From: an uncultured Aquimarina sp.
Lineage (GTDB): Bacteria > Bacteroidota > Bacteroidia > Flavobacteriales > Flavobacteriaceae
Assembly: GCA_947489685.1 (NCBI GenBank)
Contig: CANLEM010000002.1
Coordinates: forward strand, 620,001-684,000
DNA: 64,000 bases
Direction of reading: 5' to 3'
Part shown: positions 54,228-61,656 of the stretch, piece after piece
How positions within the stretch are numbered: the first letter of the stretch is position 1
How the letters are laid out: each line of letters opens with the position of its first letter
Notes under the pieces: generated by a model
What the model was told of the DNA's origin: nothing
What the model saw: only the letters and a program-made list of their open reading frames with translations
Databases searched by the model: none
Made by a program: the position numbers and the translations under genes

Positions 54228-55259
54228 TTATGGTGCCGGATTTGGAATATCCTCATGCACCGCTTCAATCTCTTTTAGAATCTCTTCAGAAAGTGTAATA
54301 TCAATACTTCCGATATTCTCTTTTAATTGATCCAAAGATGTAGCTCCTATAATAGTACTGGTTACAAATGGGCGATCATTAATAAATGCCAAAGCCATTT
54401 GCGTTAAGCTAATACCATGTTTTTTTGCGATTTCATTGTAGGCTCTAGTCGCTTTGAATGAGTTTTCATTATGATATCGCGCAAATTGAGGAAATAAGGT
54501 TACTCTTCCATTCTTTGGTGTTTCTTCTAAATATTTTCCTGTAAGCTGCCCAAAACCAAGAGGAGAATATGGTAAATGACCTACATTTTCTCGATGCAAA
54601 ACTTCGGTAAGACCTACTTCATCTTTTCGGTTTAATAAATTATATGGGTTCTGAACAGTAATCATTTTTGGAGCTCCTTTACGAGCCTCTTCGGCATAAC
54701 GCATTACCCCATAAGCCGTTTCATTCGAAACTCCTATCTGTCTTATCTTTCCTTCTTTAATAAATTCCTGAAGGTAATTCAATACCTCACCAAAATTATC
54801 ATTCCATTGGTCGGCTGCATCATGCTGATATCCTCTCACTCCAAAAAAATTGGTGTTTCGTTCTGGCCAGTGCAATTGATATAAATCAATATAATCAGTT
54901 TGTAATCGTTGTAAACTCTTATTGATCGCATCTGCAAACTCAGCTTTTGTAAACCCACCGGTACGTATATGTTTTACAAACTCTCTTGGACCTACAATTT
55001 TGGTGGCAATGACAACATCTTCCCGTTTTTGGGTTTTCTTTAACCAAGAACCAATAATTTTTTCGGTACTCCCTTGGGTATCTTTATTTGCTGGTACAGA
55101 ATACAACTCTGCAGTGTCGATAAAATTAACTCCTTGATCAATCGCAAGGTCTAATTGCTGATGACCCTCTTCTTCTGTGTTTTGTTCTCCCCAGGTCATA
55201 CTGCCTAGGCATATTTTGCTGACTTTAATATCAGTATTGGGTAAAGTGGTGTACTTCAT
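54228..55259 (-). CDS. NADP(H)-dependent aldo-keto reductase (Tas-like)
   Basis: A 343-residue TIM-barrel oxidoreductase. The catalytic tetrad is visible as Asp/Tyr in FIDTAELYS (~47-55), Lys in VVIATKIVG (~85) and His in LYQLHWPERN (~125). The C-terminal NADP(H) site (ATSLDQLKENI) is intact. It reduces carbonyl compounds to alcohols; the natural substrate is unknown. It has its own promoter at 55297-55330 and is convergent with radA. Confidence 0.93.
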   Translation of the reverse strand: MKYTTLPNTDIKVSKICLGSMTWGEQNTEEEGHQQLDLAIDQGVNFIDTAELYSVPANKDTQGSTEKIIGSWLKKTQKREDVVIATKIVGPREFVKHIRTGGFTKAEFADAINKSLQRLQTDYIDLYQLHWPERNTNFFGVRGYQHDAADQWNDNFGEVLNYLQEFIKEGKIRQIGVSNETAYGVMRYAEEARKGAPKMITVQNPYNLLNRKDEVGLTEVLHRENVGHLPYSPLGFGQLTGKYLEETPKNGRVTLFPQFARYHNENSFKATRAYNEIAKKHGISLTQMALAFINDRPFVTSTIIGATSLDQLKENIGSIDITLSEEILKEIEAVHEDIPNPAP

Positions 55260-55296
55260 AAGGTATCACTATAGTTATTTAGTAGATTAATGGCAC

Positions 55297-55330
55297 CAAA
55301 AGTAGAAACTCTTACCTTAAACTAATGCAA
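55297..55330 (-). promoter_or_regulatory. Promoter of the aldo-keto reductase gene
   Basis: On the minus strand TTG (55330-55328), 23-bp spacer, TACTTTTG (55304-55297); the spacer is at the long end of the usual range. The leader is about 30 nt. Confidence 0.6.
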
Positions 55331-55529
55331 AAATTATCATAATAAATTCAACCAAAATACAGGAAAAAGCACATGATCAACTCTGCAAAAATGTGAAATA
55401 TATCTACAACAACTTCAGCTTTGTCTACAGTACATGGTTTATTGCTATTTGATCTATTTATTTTAAATTATTGATATTCAGGTGTTTATTTATGTAATTT
55501 GAATTTAAATTCATATGGAACGATTATTT

Positions 55530-55660
55530 CTAGATAACTAAACTAAGACGGTTTATACAAACATTAGGGAGAATGGTTTGACCTAAGTAAAGAAGGGTAG
55601 TACTGACTATACCCTCTCTTTTAACCTGAAAAAGAGCTTCGTAATGAAGCTCTTTTTTTA
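55530..55660 (+). ncRNA. Candidate small RNA (plus strand) with own terminator
   Basis: In a 690-bp gene-free gap. A hairpin AGGGTAGT-ACTG-ACTATACCCT (~55586-55608, one bulge) is followed by the strong hairpin AAAAAGAGCTTC-GTAAT-GAAGCTCTTTTT (55629-55657) and a T run. No plus-strand gene lies upstream that this terminator could serve, since the reductase gene runs the other way. The 5' end and promoter were not located. Confidence 0.4.
55629..55659 (+). terminator. Orphan intrinsic terminator
   Basis: Perfect 12-bp stem with a 5-nt loop and seven T on the plus strand. Read on the minus strand the tract after the stem is shorter (A/T mix), so the plus direction is favoured. Confidence 0.75.
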
Positions 55661-55665
55661 AGTTA

Positions 55666-55700
55666 AAACGGACACGACTACCCCATTGCCGTATCCGTTT
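55666..55700. repeat. Imperfect inverted repeat downstream of the orphan terminator
   Basis: AAACGGACACG / CGTATCCGTTT pair at 10 of 11 positions around a 13-nt loop. The role is unknown. The rest of the gap, 55701-55894, shows no ORF or further strong structure. Confidence 0.5.
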
Positions 55701-55894
55701 CACACAACTAACCAACCTAAACATCAATTATTTATTTTTTTAACACATCTATGAAGTGTTATTTATACTATAAATGTAGTGGCAAATGGTGATATGCAAA
55801 ACTAGGAATGAGGGAACCCTAGACCTGGCTTAGGGAAATAGTGTGATGAGCAATTATAGTAACAAAAGAGGAATTGCAACATTGTAATTTAACG

Positions 55895-55926
55895 GCAAAA
55901 AAACAGCCAATTATAGATTGGCTGTT
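55895..55926 (-). terminator. Terminator of the zinc-ribbon/TerB gene
   Basis: Stem AACAGCCAAT / ATTGGCTGTT (55902-55911, 55917-55926), 5-nt loop; a T run follows on the minus strand. Confidence 0.8.
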
Positions 55927-55952
55927 GATATTTTTTAAGGGATAGGAGACTT

Positions 55953-56633
55953 TTAATTCAATTGTCCTTCTTTAAGCTCAGAGATATCTTTTTGTTTTAA
56001 CTTATCTATTAATGTTTGATACATCTCTTTGGGTAGTCCGCAAGCGATTAGATACTCTTTCATTAGGTCTTCTTCTTCTTTTTCGATAGATCCATCTGCC
56101 AATAATACTACGGCAGCCTGCGCCAAAATATTCATTAATGCCTCTGCAGATAAAGCATTTCGTGCCTCATTTAAATAATTGAACACTTGGTTACCTTCGT
56201 TTGCATTATTCTTTACATTGTGATGTATCGCCAATAATTCATCTTTCATTTCAGAAAAACCTTCTATAGCATCCATAATCTCGCGTTCTTCTTCTTTTGC
56301 AAAATCACCATCAATAATAGACATATGTGTCATCGAGGCTACAAGTGCTTTACCAAAAACTAATTTAGCCCGTTTTTGGTTTTCATTGATCTCATTTTGA
56401 GATTGCTGCAAAACTGTTTTGATACTTTCGTTATAAGCGCTTTTACAACTATCACATTGATAAAACCGATCCACCACATCCAGCGGAATAACGGGAATAA
56501 AAAACAAAGTAAACCACCTGCGATAGAGTTTATTCACAAGGTTTCCGTTGTTACAATTTGGGCATGAATTTGATAAAACAGGACTTTCATTAACGGTGTG
56601 TTTGAGTCCTCTTGTTCCGAAGATAATAAACAT
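55953..56633 (-). CDS. Zinc-ribbon and TerB-like domain protein
   Basis: A 226-residue protein. The N-terminal segment has a four-Cys zinc ribbon (CPNC at ~24-27 and CDSC at ~60-63) split by the hydrophobic stretch WFTLFFIPVIPLDVV. An amphipathic linker leads to a TerB/DjlA-like helical domain (~95-225), with acidic metal-site-like turns MSIIDGDFAKEEE and VLLADGSIEKEEE. TerB domains are often linked to stress or membrane complexes; the role here is unknown. It is not part of a tellurite operon. A minus-strand gene with its own terminator. Confidence 0.82.
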   Translation of the reverse strand: MFIIFGTRGLKHTVNESPVLSNSCPNCNNGNLVNKLYRRWFTLFFIPVIPLDVVDRFYQCDSCKSAYNESIKTVLQQSQNEINENQKRAKLVFGKALVASMTHMSIIDGDFAKEEEREIMDAIEGFSEMKDELLAIHHNVKNNANEGNQVFNYLNEARNALSAEALMNILAQAAVVLLADGSIEKEEEDLMKEYLIACGLPKEMYQTLIDKLKQKDISELKEGQLN

Positions 56634-56701
56634 AATTATGTAGGTATTTGTTAGATTTAGTTGCTATTAAAGATAGCATAATAATCCTGAATACCTAATA
56701 A

Positions 56702-56923
56702 TTAGACTGTTGCCTGTTGTAAAGCCTTAGCCTTATTCATATCCTCCTTAAGATTTGTGTAAAAGTTTTTCATTAATTCTGGAGGGGTTTGATCAGAGAT
56801 CTCCCAACTTCTTAGCAATAAACTCTGGATCCCTGCATACCGAAACGCGTTCCCTAAACTCATTATTCCTTCACCTTTGGCGATTTTACCTGTCTCCGTA
56901 TGCTCATGAAATATGGATCCAGT
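56702..56923 (-). pseudogene. CHAT-domain protein, C-terminal remnant
   Basis: A 73-codon open frame closed by TAG at its 5' side and TAA at 56702. The translated piece TETGKIAKGEGIMSLGNAF... LRSWEISDQTP... FYTNLKEDMNKAKALQQA matches the C-terminal end of CHAT peptidase domains (ACETGxGxxxxGEGxxSLxxAFxxAG, then WxVxDxxTxxLMxxFY and KAxAL). The usual ACETG is degraded to TETG, so the catalytic Cys is gone, and the catalytic His and the N-terminal repeats of CHAT proteins are missing. It lies immediately downstream of a small secreted-protein gene. I read it as the tail of a deleted gene. Confidence 0.75.
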
Positions 56924-56935
56924 CTATGCTATAAC

Positions 56936-57463
56936 TTACTCCACTTTTTTGGTAATACCGCATTTTCTCCTTACCGTTCTTTCGGCTAGAGCTGCGACAT
57001 TTCTGGCCTGGCCCTCTGATATTCCGTCTTTAATAACTTCATCATATACGGTTTTGTTTTCTATAAGACCGCGTAGGACACACATAAACCCTGGGCTGTC
57101 TTTACCCTTATAAGGATTCTTTTTCTTAGGTTTTGCGATCAACTCCCCAAATAAGCGATCTTTTAAGACCTTATCTTTTTGGACTTCTAATACAAATGCA
57201 TATAGAACATTTTCATCTTCGGGATCCAGATCACTCACCTTATCCAATGCATCAGCATACTCATCATTGGTAAAACTAAAATACTCATAGATGTCGATAT
57301 AGTTGACTTCTACGTTTTCCTCCTCCTGTACCTCTTCTTCATTCTGGTATTCTTCTTCACTCTGATATTCTTCCTCGTTTTGGTACTCTTCTTCGCTTTC
57401 TTGGCTCACTCCTTTGATCACGGATAGTAGTAGTAATAGTACAAAAATAGGTAGCCTCTTCAT
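56936..57463 (-). CDS. Small secreted protein with acidic hexapeptide repeats
   Basis: A 175-residue protein with a signal peptide (~1-20). Residues 24-47 are four copies of a six-residue unit (EEEYQN, EEEYQS, EEEYQN, EEEVQE; DNA 57323-57394), an 18-bp tandem repeat that may vary in copy number. The rest, ~52-175, is a mixed domain I do not recognise, with one Cys at ~114, Cys at ~168, and a basic stretch AKPKKKNPYKGK. No function is proposed. The CHAT remnant begins 13 bp downstream. Confidence 0.75.
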   Translation of the reverse strand: MKRLPIFVLLLLLSVIKGVSQESEEEYQNEEEYQSEEEYQNEEEVQEEENVEVNYIDIYEYFSFTNDEYADALDKVSDLDPEDENVLYAFVLEVQKDKVLKDRLFGELIAKPKKKNPYKGKDSPGFMCVLRGLIENKTVYDEVIKDGISEGQARNVAALAERTVRRKCGITKKVE

Positions 57464-57764
57464 TGGTTCTATAGTTTTAAATTAATGGGACATAATAAAC
57501 AGCTGGCAACGTTCTTTTTGTTACCTGCCTTTCTTATCTTTATGCTTGTATATAAAAATAGTATGCTTTTTCAATATATGCATAATTAAGTATTTTATTT
57601 TTGTTTATTAAATACGTGGCACACTTTTTGGTTTTTATCAAATAAATTGAGTATTTTGACTCACCTTTTAAGGTTATTTTAACAATAAAATAAATTTTAT
57701 CACGTTAGGTAACCGGTGTAATTAACCTATAAACTATAATACATTATTTTAACACCCAAACATT
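57464..57764. other. Intergenic region, nothing convincing
   Basis: About 300 AT-rich bases between two divergent small secreted-protein genes. No full TTG/TAnnTTTG promoter, hairpin or ORF could be supported on either strand. Confidence 0.5.
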
Positions 57765-58166
57765 ATGAAAAAATTATTTCTACTCGCATTTGTGCTATGC
57801 GCAGGATTATCAGTTCAAGCTCAACAATACACATGGGCCGAACTTAATCAACTTCATACGGATGAATTGTACCCTCTAGCAAAAGATGTTGCCGAAATTA
57901 CAGATAGAGTTATCGCCAATGGAAATGTAATTTCTATTGTAAAAAGCACAGGAACTACTTCTTTGGTAAAAGAACTTGATAAGTCAGTTCCTATTGAGTA
58001 TTACAATTACAAGTTACTTACATCAACTGGTAGAGAGCTTAAATTAACCGATCCTTTGATGGCTAATAAAGTTGTAGACAAATTTTTTGATGTACTAAGA
58101 CGCGTTAAGGAAAATGCTAAATCTAATAATGAAGCAGAAATTCGTGCAATTCTTGACGGACTATAG
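57765..58166 (+). CDS. Small secreted protein of unknown function
   Basis: A 133-residue protein with a clear signal peptide (MKKLFLLAFVLCAGLSVQAQ, cleavage near 20). The mature ~113 residues are mainly helical, charged and without Cys. I do not recognise a family. It has a strong bidirectional terminator directly after it, and so is probably a monocistronic gene. Similar small proteins with this signal-peptide style are common in flavobacteria and are mostly unannotated. Confidence 0.75.
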   Translation: MKKLFLLAFVLCAGLSVQAQQYTWAELNQLHTDELYPLAKDVAEITDRVIANGNVISIVKSTGTTSLVKELDKSVPIEYYNYKLLTSTGRELKLTDPLMANKVVDKFFDVLRRVKENAKSNNEAEIRAILDGL

Positions 58167-58183
58167 AATAAAAGATAATAAAC

Positions 58184-58215
58184 AAAAAAAGCTACCAACA
58201 ATGGTAGCTTTTTTT
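58184..58215. terminator. Bidirectional terminator
   Basis: Stem GCTACCA / TGGTAGC (58191-58197, 58202-58208) with loop ACAA, flanked by A7 and T7. It serves both the secreted-protein gene and the convergent OmpA gene. Confidence 0.85.
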
Positions 58216-58235
58216 GTTTTGATCCTATCAATAAC

Positions 58236-59195
58236 TTAAATATCATTTAACAACTTGGTGATCTCATCTAATTTTGGAGTTAAAATCACTTCGATACGCC
58301 TGTTTTTACCTTTACCATCACTGGTGTCATTACTGGCTACAGGAGCAAACTCTCCTCGCCCTGCGGCAGTAAGATTTTGTGGATCGATCTGCCCATTTTC
58401 TAAAAGGATATTTACAATCGCCGTAGCTCTTTTGGTAGATAGATCCCAATTGCCAGATAATTGTGCATTGCCAGTGTAGGGCACATTATCGGTATGCCCC
58501 TCGATCAATACCGCAATATCTGTATTTTCGGCAAGTACACTACCTAGCTGTTTTACAGCTTTTCTTCCTTGTGTACCTACTGCCCAACTACCTGACTCAA
58601 ACAATAGTTTATTTTCCATAGAGATGTACACTTTTCCGTTGCGCTCTTCGACTGTAAGTCCTTTTCCTTCAAAATTACGTAGGGCATTAGAAATTGCAGT
58701 TTTTAGAGCTTGCATCTTGGCATCTTTGGCAGCAATCAAACCCTCTAACTCATCGACACGCCTAGATCGTGCATCCAGATCACGCTGTAGCGCATCTAAA
58801 CGAGTACGCTCTTGGACCAATGTTCTTTCTTTATCCTCTAATTGCCTAAGCAGGTCTCTATTTTTCTTACTGTTGGCCGCAATTGCAACAGAGCTATTTT
58901 TTTCTAATGCATCGTAGGATTGCTTTAAGTTGTTATAATTGGCAACGGCCGCATCATAATTACGCTGTAACTCATCTCTCTCGGCTCTGGTTTTTTCGTA
59001 CTGATCATGAAGTTGATCCATAGCTAGCTTATCTGCTTCGCCAGCCTTTTTTAATTCACTATACTCATCCTCAAGTTTACGGTTTTCTCGCTTTAGGCTA
59101 GCGTATTTACTTTCTAAGTCTTTATATACTTTTGAAGATACACAAGAGGACATAACTAATCCTACCAGTACGACATATACGATATTTTTAATCAT
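58236..59195 (-). CDS. OmpA-family lipoprotein with coiled coil
   Basis: A 319-residue protein. The lipobox is VGLVMSSCVSS, then a long coiled coil (~25-180, heptad-rich, many Arg/Glu/Leu), then a C-terminal OmpA peptidoglycan-binding domain (~195-310: LIEGHTDNVPY, LSTKRATAIVNILLENG, GKNRRIEVILTPK). The NxxLSxxRA-like and NRR signatures are intact. It anchors the outer membrane to peptidoglycan. The start at 59195 (MIKNIVY) is chosen over an upstream ATG because it puts the lipobox at the usual depth. Confidence 0.92.
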   Translation of the reverse strand: MIKNIVYVVLVGLVMSSCVSSKVYKDLESKYASLKRENRKLEDEYSELKKAGEADKLAMDQLHDQYEKTRAERDELQRNYDAAVANYNNLKQSYDALEKNSSVAIAANSKKNRDLLRQLEDKERTLVQERTRLDALQRDLDARSRRVDELEGLIAAKDAKMQALKTAISNALRNFEGKGLTVEERNGKVYISMENKLLFESGSWAVGTQGRKAVKQLGSVLAENTDIAVLIEGHTDNVPYTGNAQLSGNWDLSTKRATAIVNILLENGQIDPQNLTAAGRGEFAPVASNDTSDGKGKNRRIEVILTPKLDEITKLLNDI

Positions 59196-59218
59196 TATTA
59201 CATATTTAGATTGTCTAT

Positions 59219-59351
59219 CCTTCGACAAGCTCAGGATGACAATTTGCTGATTTATACTAACTAGTTTGCCTGGACATATACTACTAATGACACTTCGACA
59301 AGCTCAGTGTGACAAGCTTAGTTCAACCCACAGACAAGCGCTGTATGACAA
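59219..59351. repeat. Cluster of three copies of a ~22-bp interspersed repeat
   Basis: CCTTCGACAAGCTCAGGATGACAA type units: 59219-59242, 59293-59315 (CTTCGACAAGCTCAGTGTGACAA) and a degenerate third copy, 59333-59351 (GACAAGCGCTGTATGACAA). They lie in the gap between the OmpA and xth genes. Spacing is irregular (~73 and ~40 bp). Similar units are, from memory, a common dispersed repeat in this group; other copies cannot be checked here. Confidence 0.65.
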
Positions 59352-59357
59352 ATAGGT

Positions 59358-60122
59358 TTACACATCTAATTCTACCACAATTGGGCAATGGTCACTATGC
59401 TTAGCATCTGATAATATAACGGCTCTTTTTAGTTTATCTTGCAAAGGTTGTGCTACCATACCATAATCTAAACGCCATCCTTTATTATTTGCTCTAGAAT
59501 TAGCTCTGTAACTCCACCAAGAGTAATTATGAGGTTCGGTATTAAAATGCCTGAAAGAATCTATAAATCCGCTATCCATAAAGTTGCCAATCCATTCTCG
59601 CTCTACGGGCAAAAATCCAGATACATTTTTATTTCGTACCGGATCATGAATATCAATAGCTTGATGACATATATTATAATCGCCCAATATCACAAGGTTT
59701 GGGTGCTCTTTCTTTAAGGTATTAATATAGTCTTGAAAATCTGCCATGTATTTTAGTTTATGCTCTAATCGATCCATATTTGATCCACTGGGCAAGTATA
59801 AACTCATAATCGATACTCCATTAAAATCAGCTCTTAGGTTACGACCTTCAAAATCCATATAATCTATCCCAGTGCCGTAGGCTACATGATCTGGTTCTGT
59901 TTTTGATAATATCGCAACACCACTATATCCTTTTTTTTGAGCACTGTACCAATAGTTATACGAATATCCTGCATCTGCAAAAACCTGAAGGTCTAATTGA
60001 TCTTGATTTGCTTTTATTTCCTGAAGACAAATCACATCGGGATCTGCTTGTTGTAGCCATTCTATAAAACCTTTGTTTAGCGCCGCTCGGATTCCGTTTA
60101 CATTATAAGAGATGATTTTCAT
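59358..60122 (-). CDS. xth: Exodeoxyribonuclease III / AP endonuclease family
   Basis: A 254-residue metal-dependent phosphodiesterase with a complete active site: the metal Glu in CLQEIKANQDQ, NGIRAALNKGF, GDYNICHQAIDIHDP, and the catalytic Asp/His in SDHCPIVVELDV at the C-terminus. It cuts at abasic sites and degrades DNA from 3' ends. The start at 60122 (MKIISYNVNG) is preferred; the 11 extra codons upstream are not conserved. It stands alone, downstream of a small ABC gene pair. Confidence 0.95.
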   Translation of the reverse strand: MKIISYNVNGIRAALNKGFIEWLQQADPDVICLQEIKANQDQLDLQVFADAGYSYNYWYSAQKKGYSGVAILSKTEPDHVAYGTGIDYMDFEGRNLRADFNGVSIMSLYLPSGSNMDRLEHKLKYMADFQDYINTLKKEHPNLVILGDYNICHQAIDIHDPVRNKNVSGFLPVEREWIGNFMDSGFIDSFRHFNTEPHNYSWWSYRANSRANNKGWRLDYGMVAQPLQDKLKRAVILSDAKHSDHCPIVVELDV

Positions 60123-60198
60123 AGTGTCAAAATACTTTTCGTTTACGTACTCCAAATCTAGTAATTATTCCAGAAAACAGTATGTCGTATCCCCATGA

Positions 60199-60861
60199 TT
60201 ATTTCCTTAAATACCCATGATTTATTAAATCTTTTTTATTTTTTATCGTAATAGGTTTTCCTTCTTTGATTATTATGTTCGTATCTGTTACCTCCAAAAC
60301 GTCTTCGTAATAATGATCTGTAATCAAGATTCCTTTCTTTTCTTTTGTCGATAGCAATAATTCCTTAATCCAATCCTTATATATTGGTTGTATCATCGAA
60401 AAAGGTTCGTCTAACATCAAAAATTGATGATCCAAATACGTTAATAAAAGAATTTCAAGATATCGCAATTCTCCCAATGATAGTTCACCAACTCTTTTAT
60501 TATCTATCTTGCATACATTTGGTGCATAAAACACCTTATCCTGTATCGCGCCATCTGGATAAATTAAAGGAATAATATCTCTCACTTTTTTTTCTTTTGG
60601 CAAGAAAGAATCTTGAGGCAGATATCCTATTCTACCATCTGGGATTATCTTTTTGGGCGCCACATGCTCCCCATCAATAGTGATTATGATTGAGTCCGAT
60701 TTTAATGTCCCTAAAATACATTTCAATAAGGTAGATTTTCCAGAGCCATTTCTTCCAAAAACACCAATTATTTGATCTATTTTGTATTGAAACGAAAAGT
60801 TATCTAAAACGATTTGCTTTCGAAATGACTTAGTAAGGTTTTTGACAACTAGTTCACTCAT
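60199..60861 (-). CDS. ABC transporter ATP-binding protein
   Basis: A 220-residue single ATPase subunit. Walker A is GRNGSGKSTLL (~35-45), the signature LSLGELRYLEI, Walker B QFLMLDEPFSM, and the switch His is in ITDHYYEDVL. It lacks a transmembrane domain. It is 5 bp downstream of a 93-residue membrane protein gene, which may be a minimal permease or its fragment. No other transporter part is adjacent. Function unknown. Confidence 0.9.
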   Translation of the reverse strand: MSELVVKNLTKSFRKQIVLDNFSFQYKIDQIIGVFGRNGSGKSTLLKCILGTLKSDSIIITIDGEHVAPKKIIPDGRIGYLPQDSFLPKEKKVRDIIPLIYPDGAIQDKVFYAPNVCKIDNKRVGELSLGELRYLEILLLTYLDHQFLMLDEPFSMIQPIYKDWIKELLLSTKEKKGILITDHYYEDVLEVTDTNIIIKEGKPITIKNKKDLINHGYLRK

Positions 60862-60866
60862 ATTAA

Positions 60867-61148
60867 TTATAAAATTAATGCCACAATCAGTATGGGTAAC
60901 ATAATAATAAGATTGAGAACAACGACTTTAATCAATAGATCTCTTTTGGTAAATCCAAGATTATAATATAAATAGTATTCGTTATTCTTAAAAACTTTAA
61001 AGCCGTATCTGCCAATAAAAATACCTATGGTACAAAAGACAAGAAGGCCCCAGAAAATCCCATATAATAGTATGATAATCGTACAAAAAGCAACATTAAA
61101 CATGTTAACATCACAAAAATATTTCCAGATAGCTCTATAGTAATACAT
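60867..61148 (-). CDS. Small two-to-three-helix membrane protein, possible ABC partner
   Basis: A 93-residue protein. Two clear hydrophobic segments (~15-47 and ~72-92) flank a basic region with YYLYYNLGFTKRDLLIK. The Gly-Phe-Thr-Lys-Arg turn resembles coupling-helix loops of ABC-2-type permeases. It is much shorter than any full permease (usually >200), so it may be a partner subunit or a fragment. The link to the ATPase comes only from the 5-bp gap and shared strand. Confidence 0.65.
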   Translation of the reverse strand: MYYYRAIWKYFCDVNMFNVAFCTIIILLYGIFWGLLVFCTIGIFIGRYGFKVFKNNEYYLYYNLGFTKRDLLIKVVVLNLIIMLPILIVALIL

Positions 61149-61261
61149 ATTTAAAGCATGTAATTATAAAACCCATATTATTCATGTTTGTTGCAAGAAA
61201 TGATTTCCCTCTGTGGATTCTGATAAATTTTTATGATCTTTATAGAAAACAACCACAAATC

Positions 61262-61636
61262 ATGGAAAACATGCTTAAACTAGTTAGCTTTATTTTACTA
61301 CTTAGCACATTCAATTGCGCTTCTTCAAAGCAAGAAGCATCGTCACAAGATGCTACTACGGCCAAAACCGAAACAGCAGTCATAAATGCCAAAGAAATGA
61401 TAGACAAAGGATTTAGTAAAGGAACAATTACCAGTAGTAAGTCTCAAGATTGTCCTTATATTCTAAATGTCGAGCAATATAAAGACAATCTTGATCCTGT
61501 TAATCTAGGTGAATTTTTTAAAGGAGATATCCCTGATCAGGTTTGGGTAAAATTTGCAAGTCTACGTATGCCAAGCCGATGCGATACTGCTCGCCCAGTT
61601 AACATTTTAGAGATTAGCAAACGTACAGCAGAGTAA
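61262..61636 (+). CDS. Small lipoprotein of unknown function
   Basis: A 124-residue protein with lipobox LLLSTFNCASS (Cys ~18), a Ser/Ala/Gln/Thr-rich linker, and a small C-terminal domain with two Cys (DCPY and SRCDT) that may form a disulfide. The start at 61262 (MENMLKLVS) is chosen over an upstream ATG 78 bases earlier because it puts the lipobox at the normal distance. No family recognised. It is convergent with the type IX-secreted protein gene, with a gap of 20 bp. Confidence 0.75.
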   Translation: MENMLKLVSFILLLSTFNCASSKQEASSQDATTAKTETAVINAKEMIDKGFSKGTITSSKSQDCPYILNVEQYKDNLDPVNLGEFFKGDIPDQVWVKFASLRMPSRCDTARPVNILEISKRTAE

Positions 61637-61656
61637 TTTTCTATTGCTGTAGTTTA

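Noticed and set aside
55530..55727. A 65-codon minus-strand ORF in the gap after the aldo-keto reductase
   Set aside because: It runs straight through the orphan terminator hairpin and the following inverted repeat, and has no recognisable protein signature.
55953..57463. TerB-like protein, CHAT remnant and secreted protein as a defence island
   Set aside because: The TerB-like protein is not in a tellurite-type operon, the CHAT piece is broken, and no other defence gene is present.
59219..59351. Three similar ~22-bp units as a possible CRISPR array
   Set aside because: Spacing is irregular, the third copy is strongly degraded, and there are no cas genes nearby.
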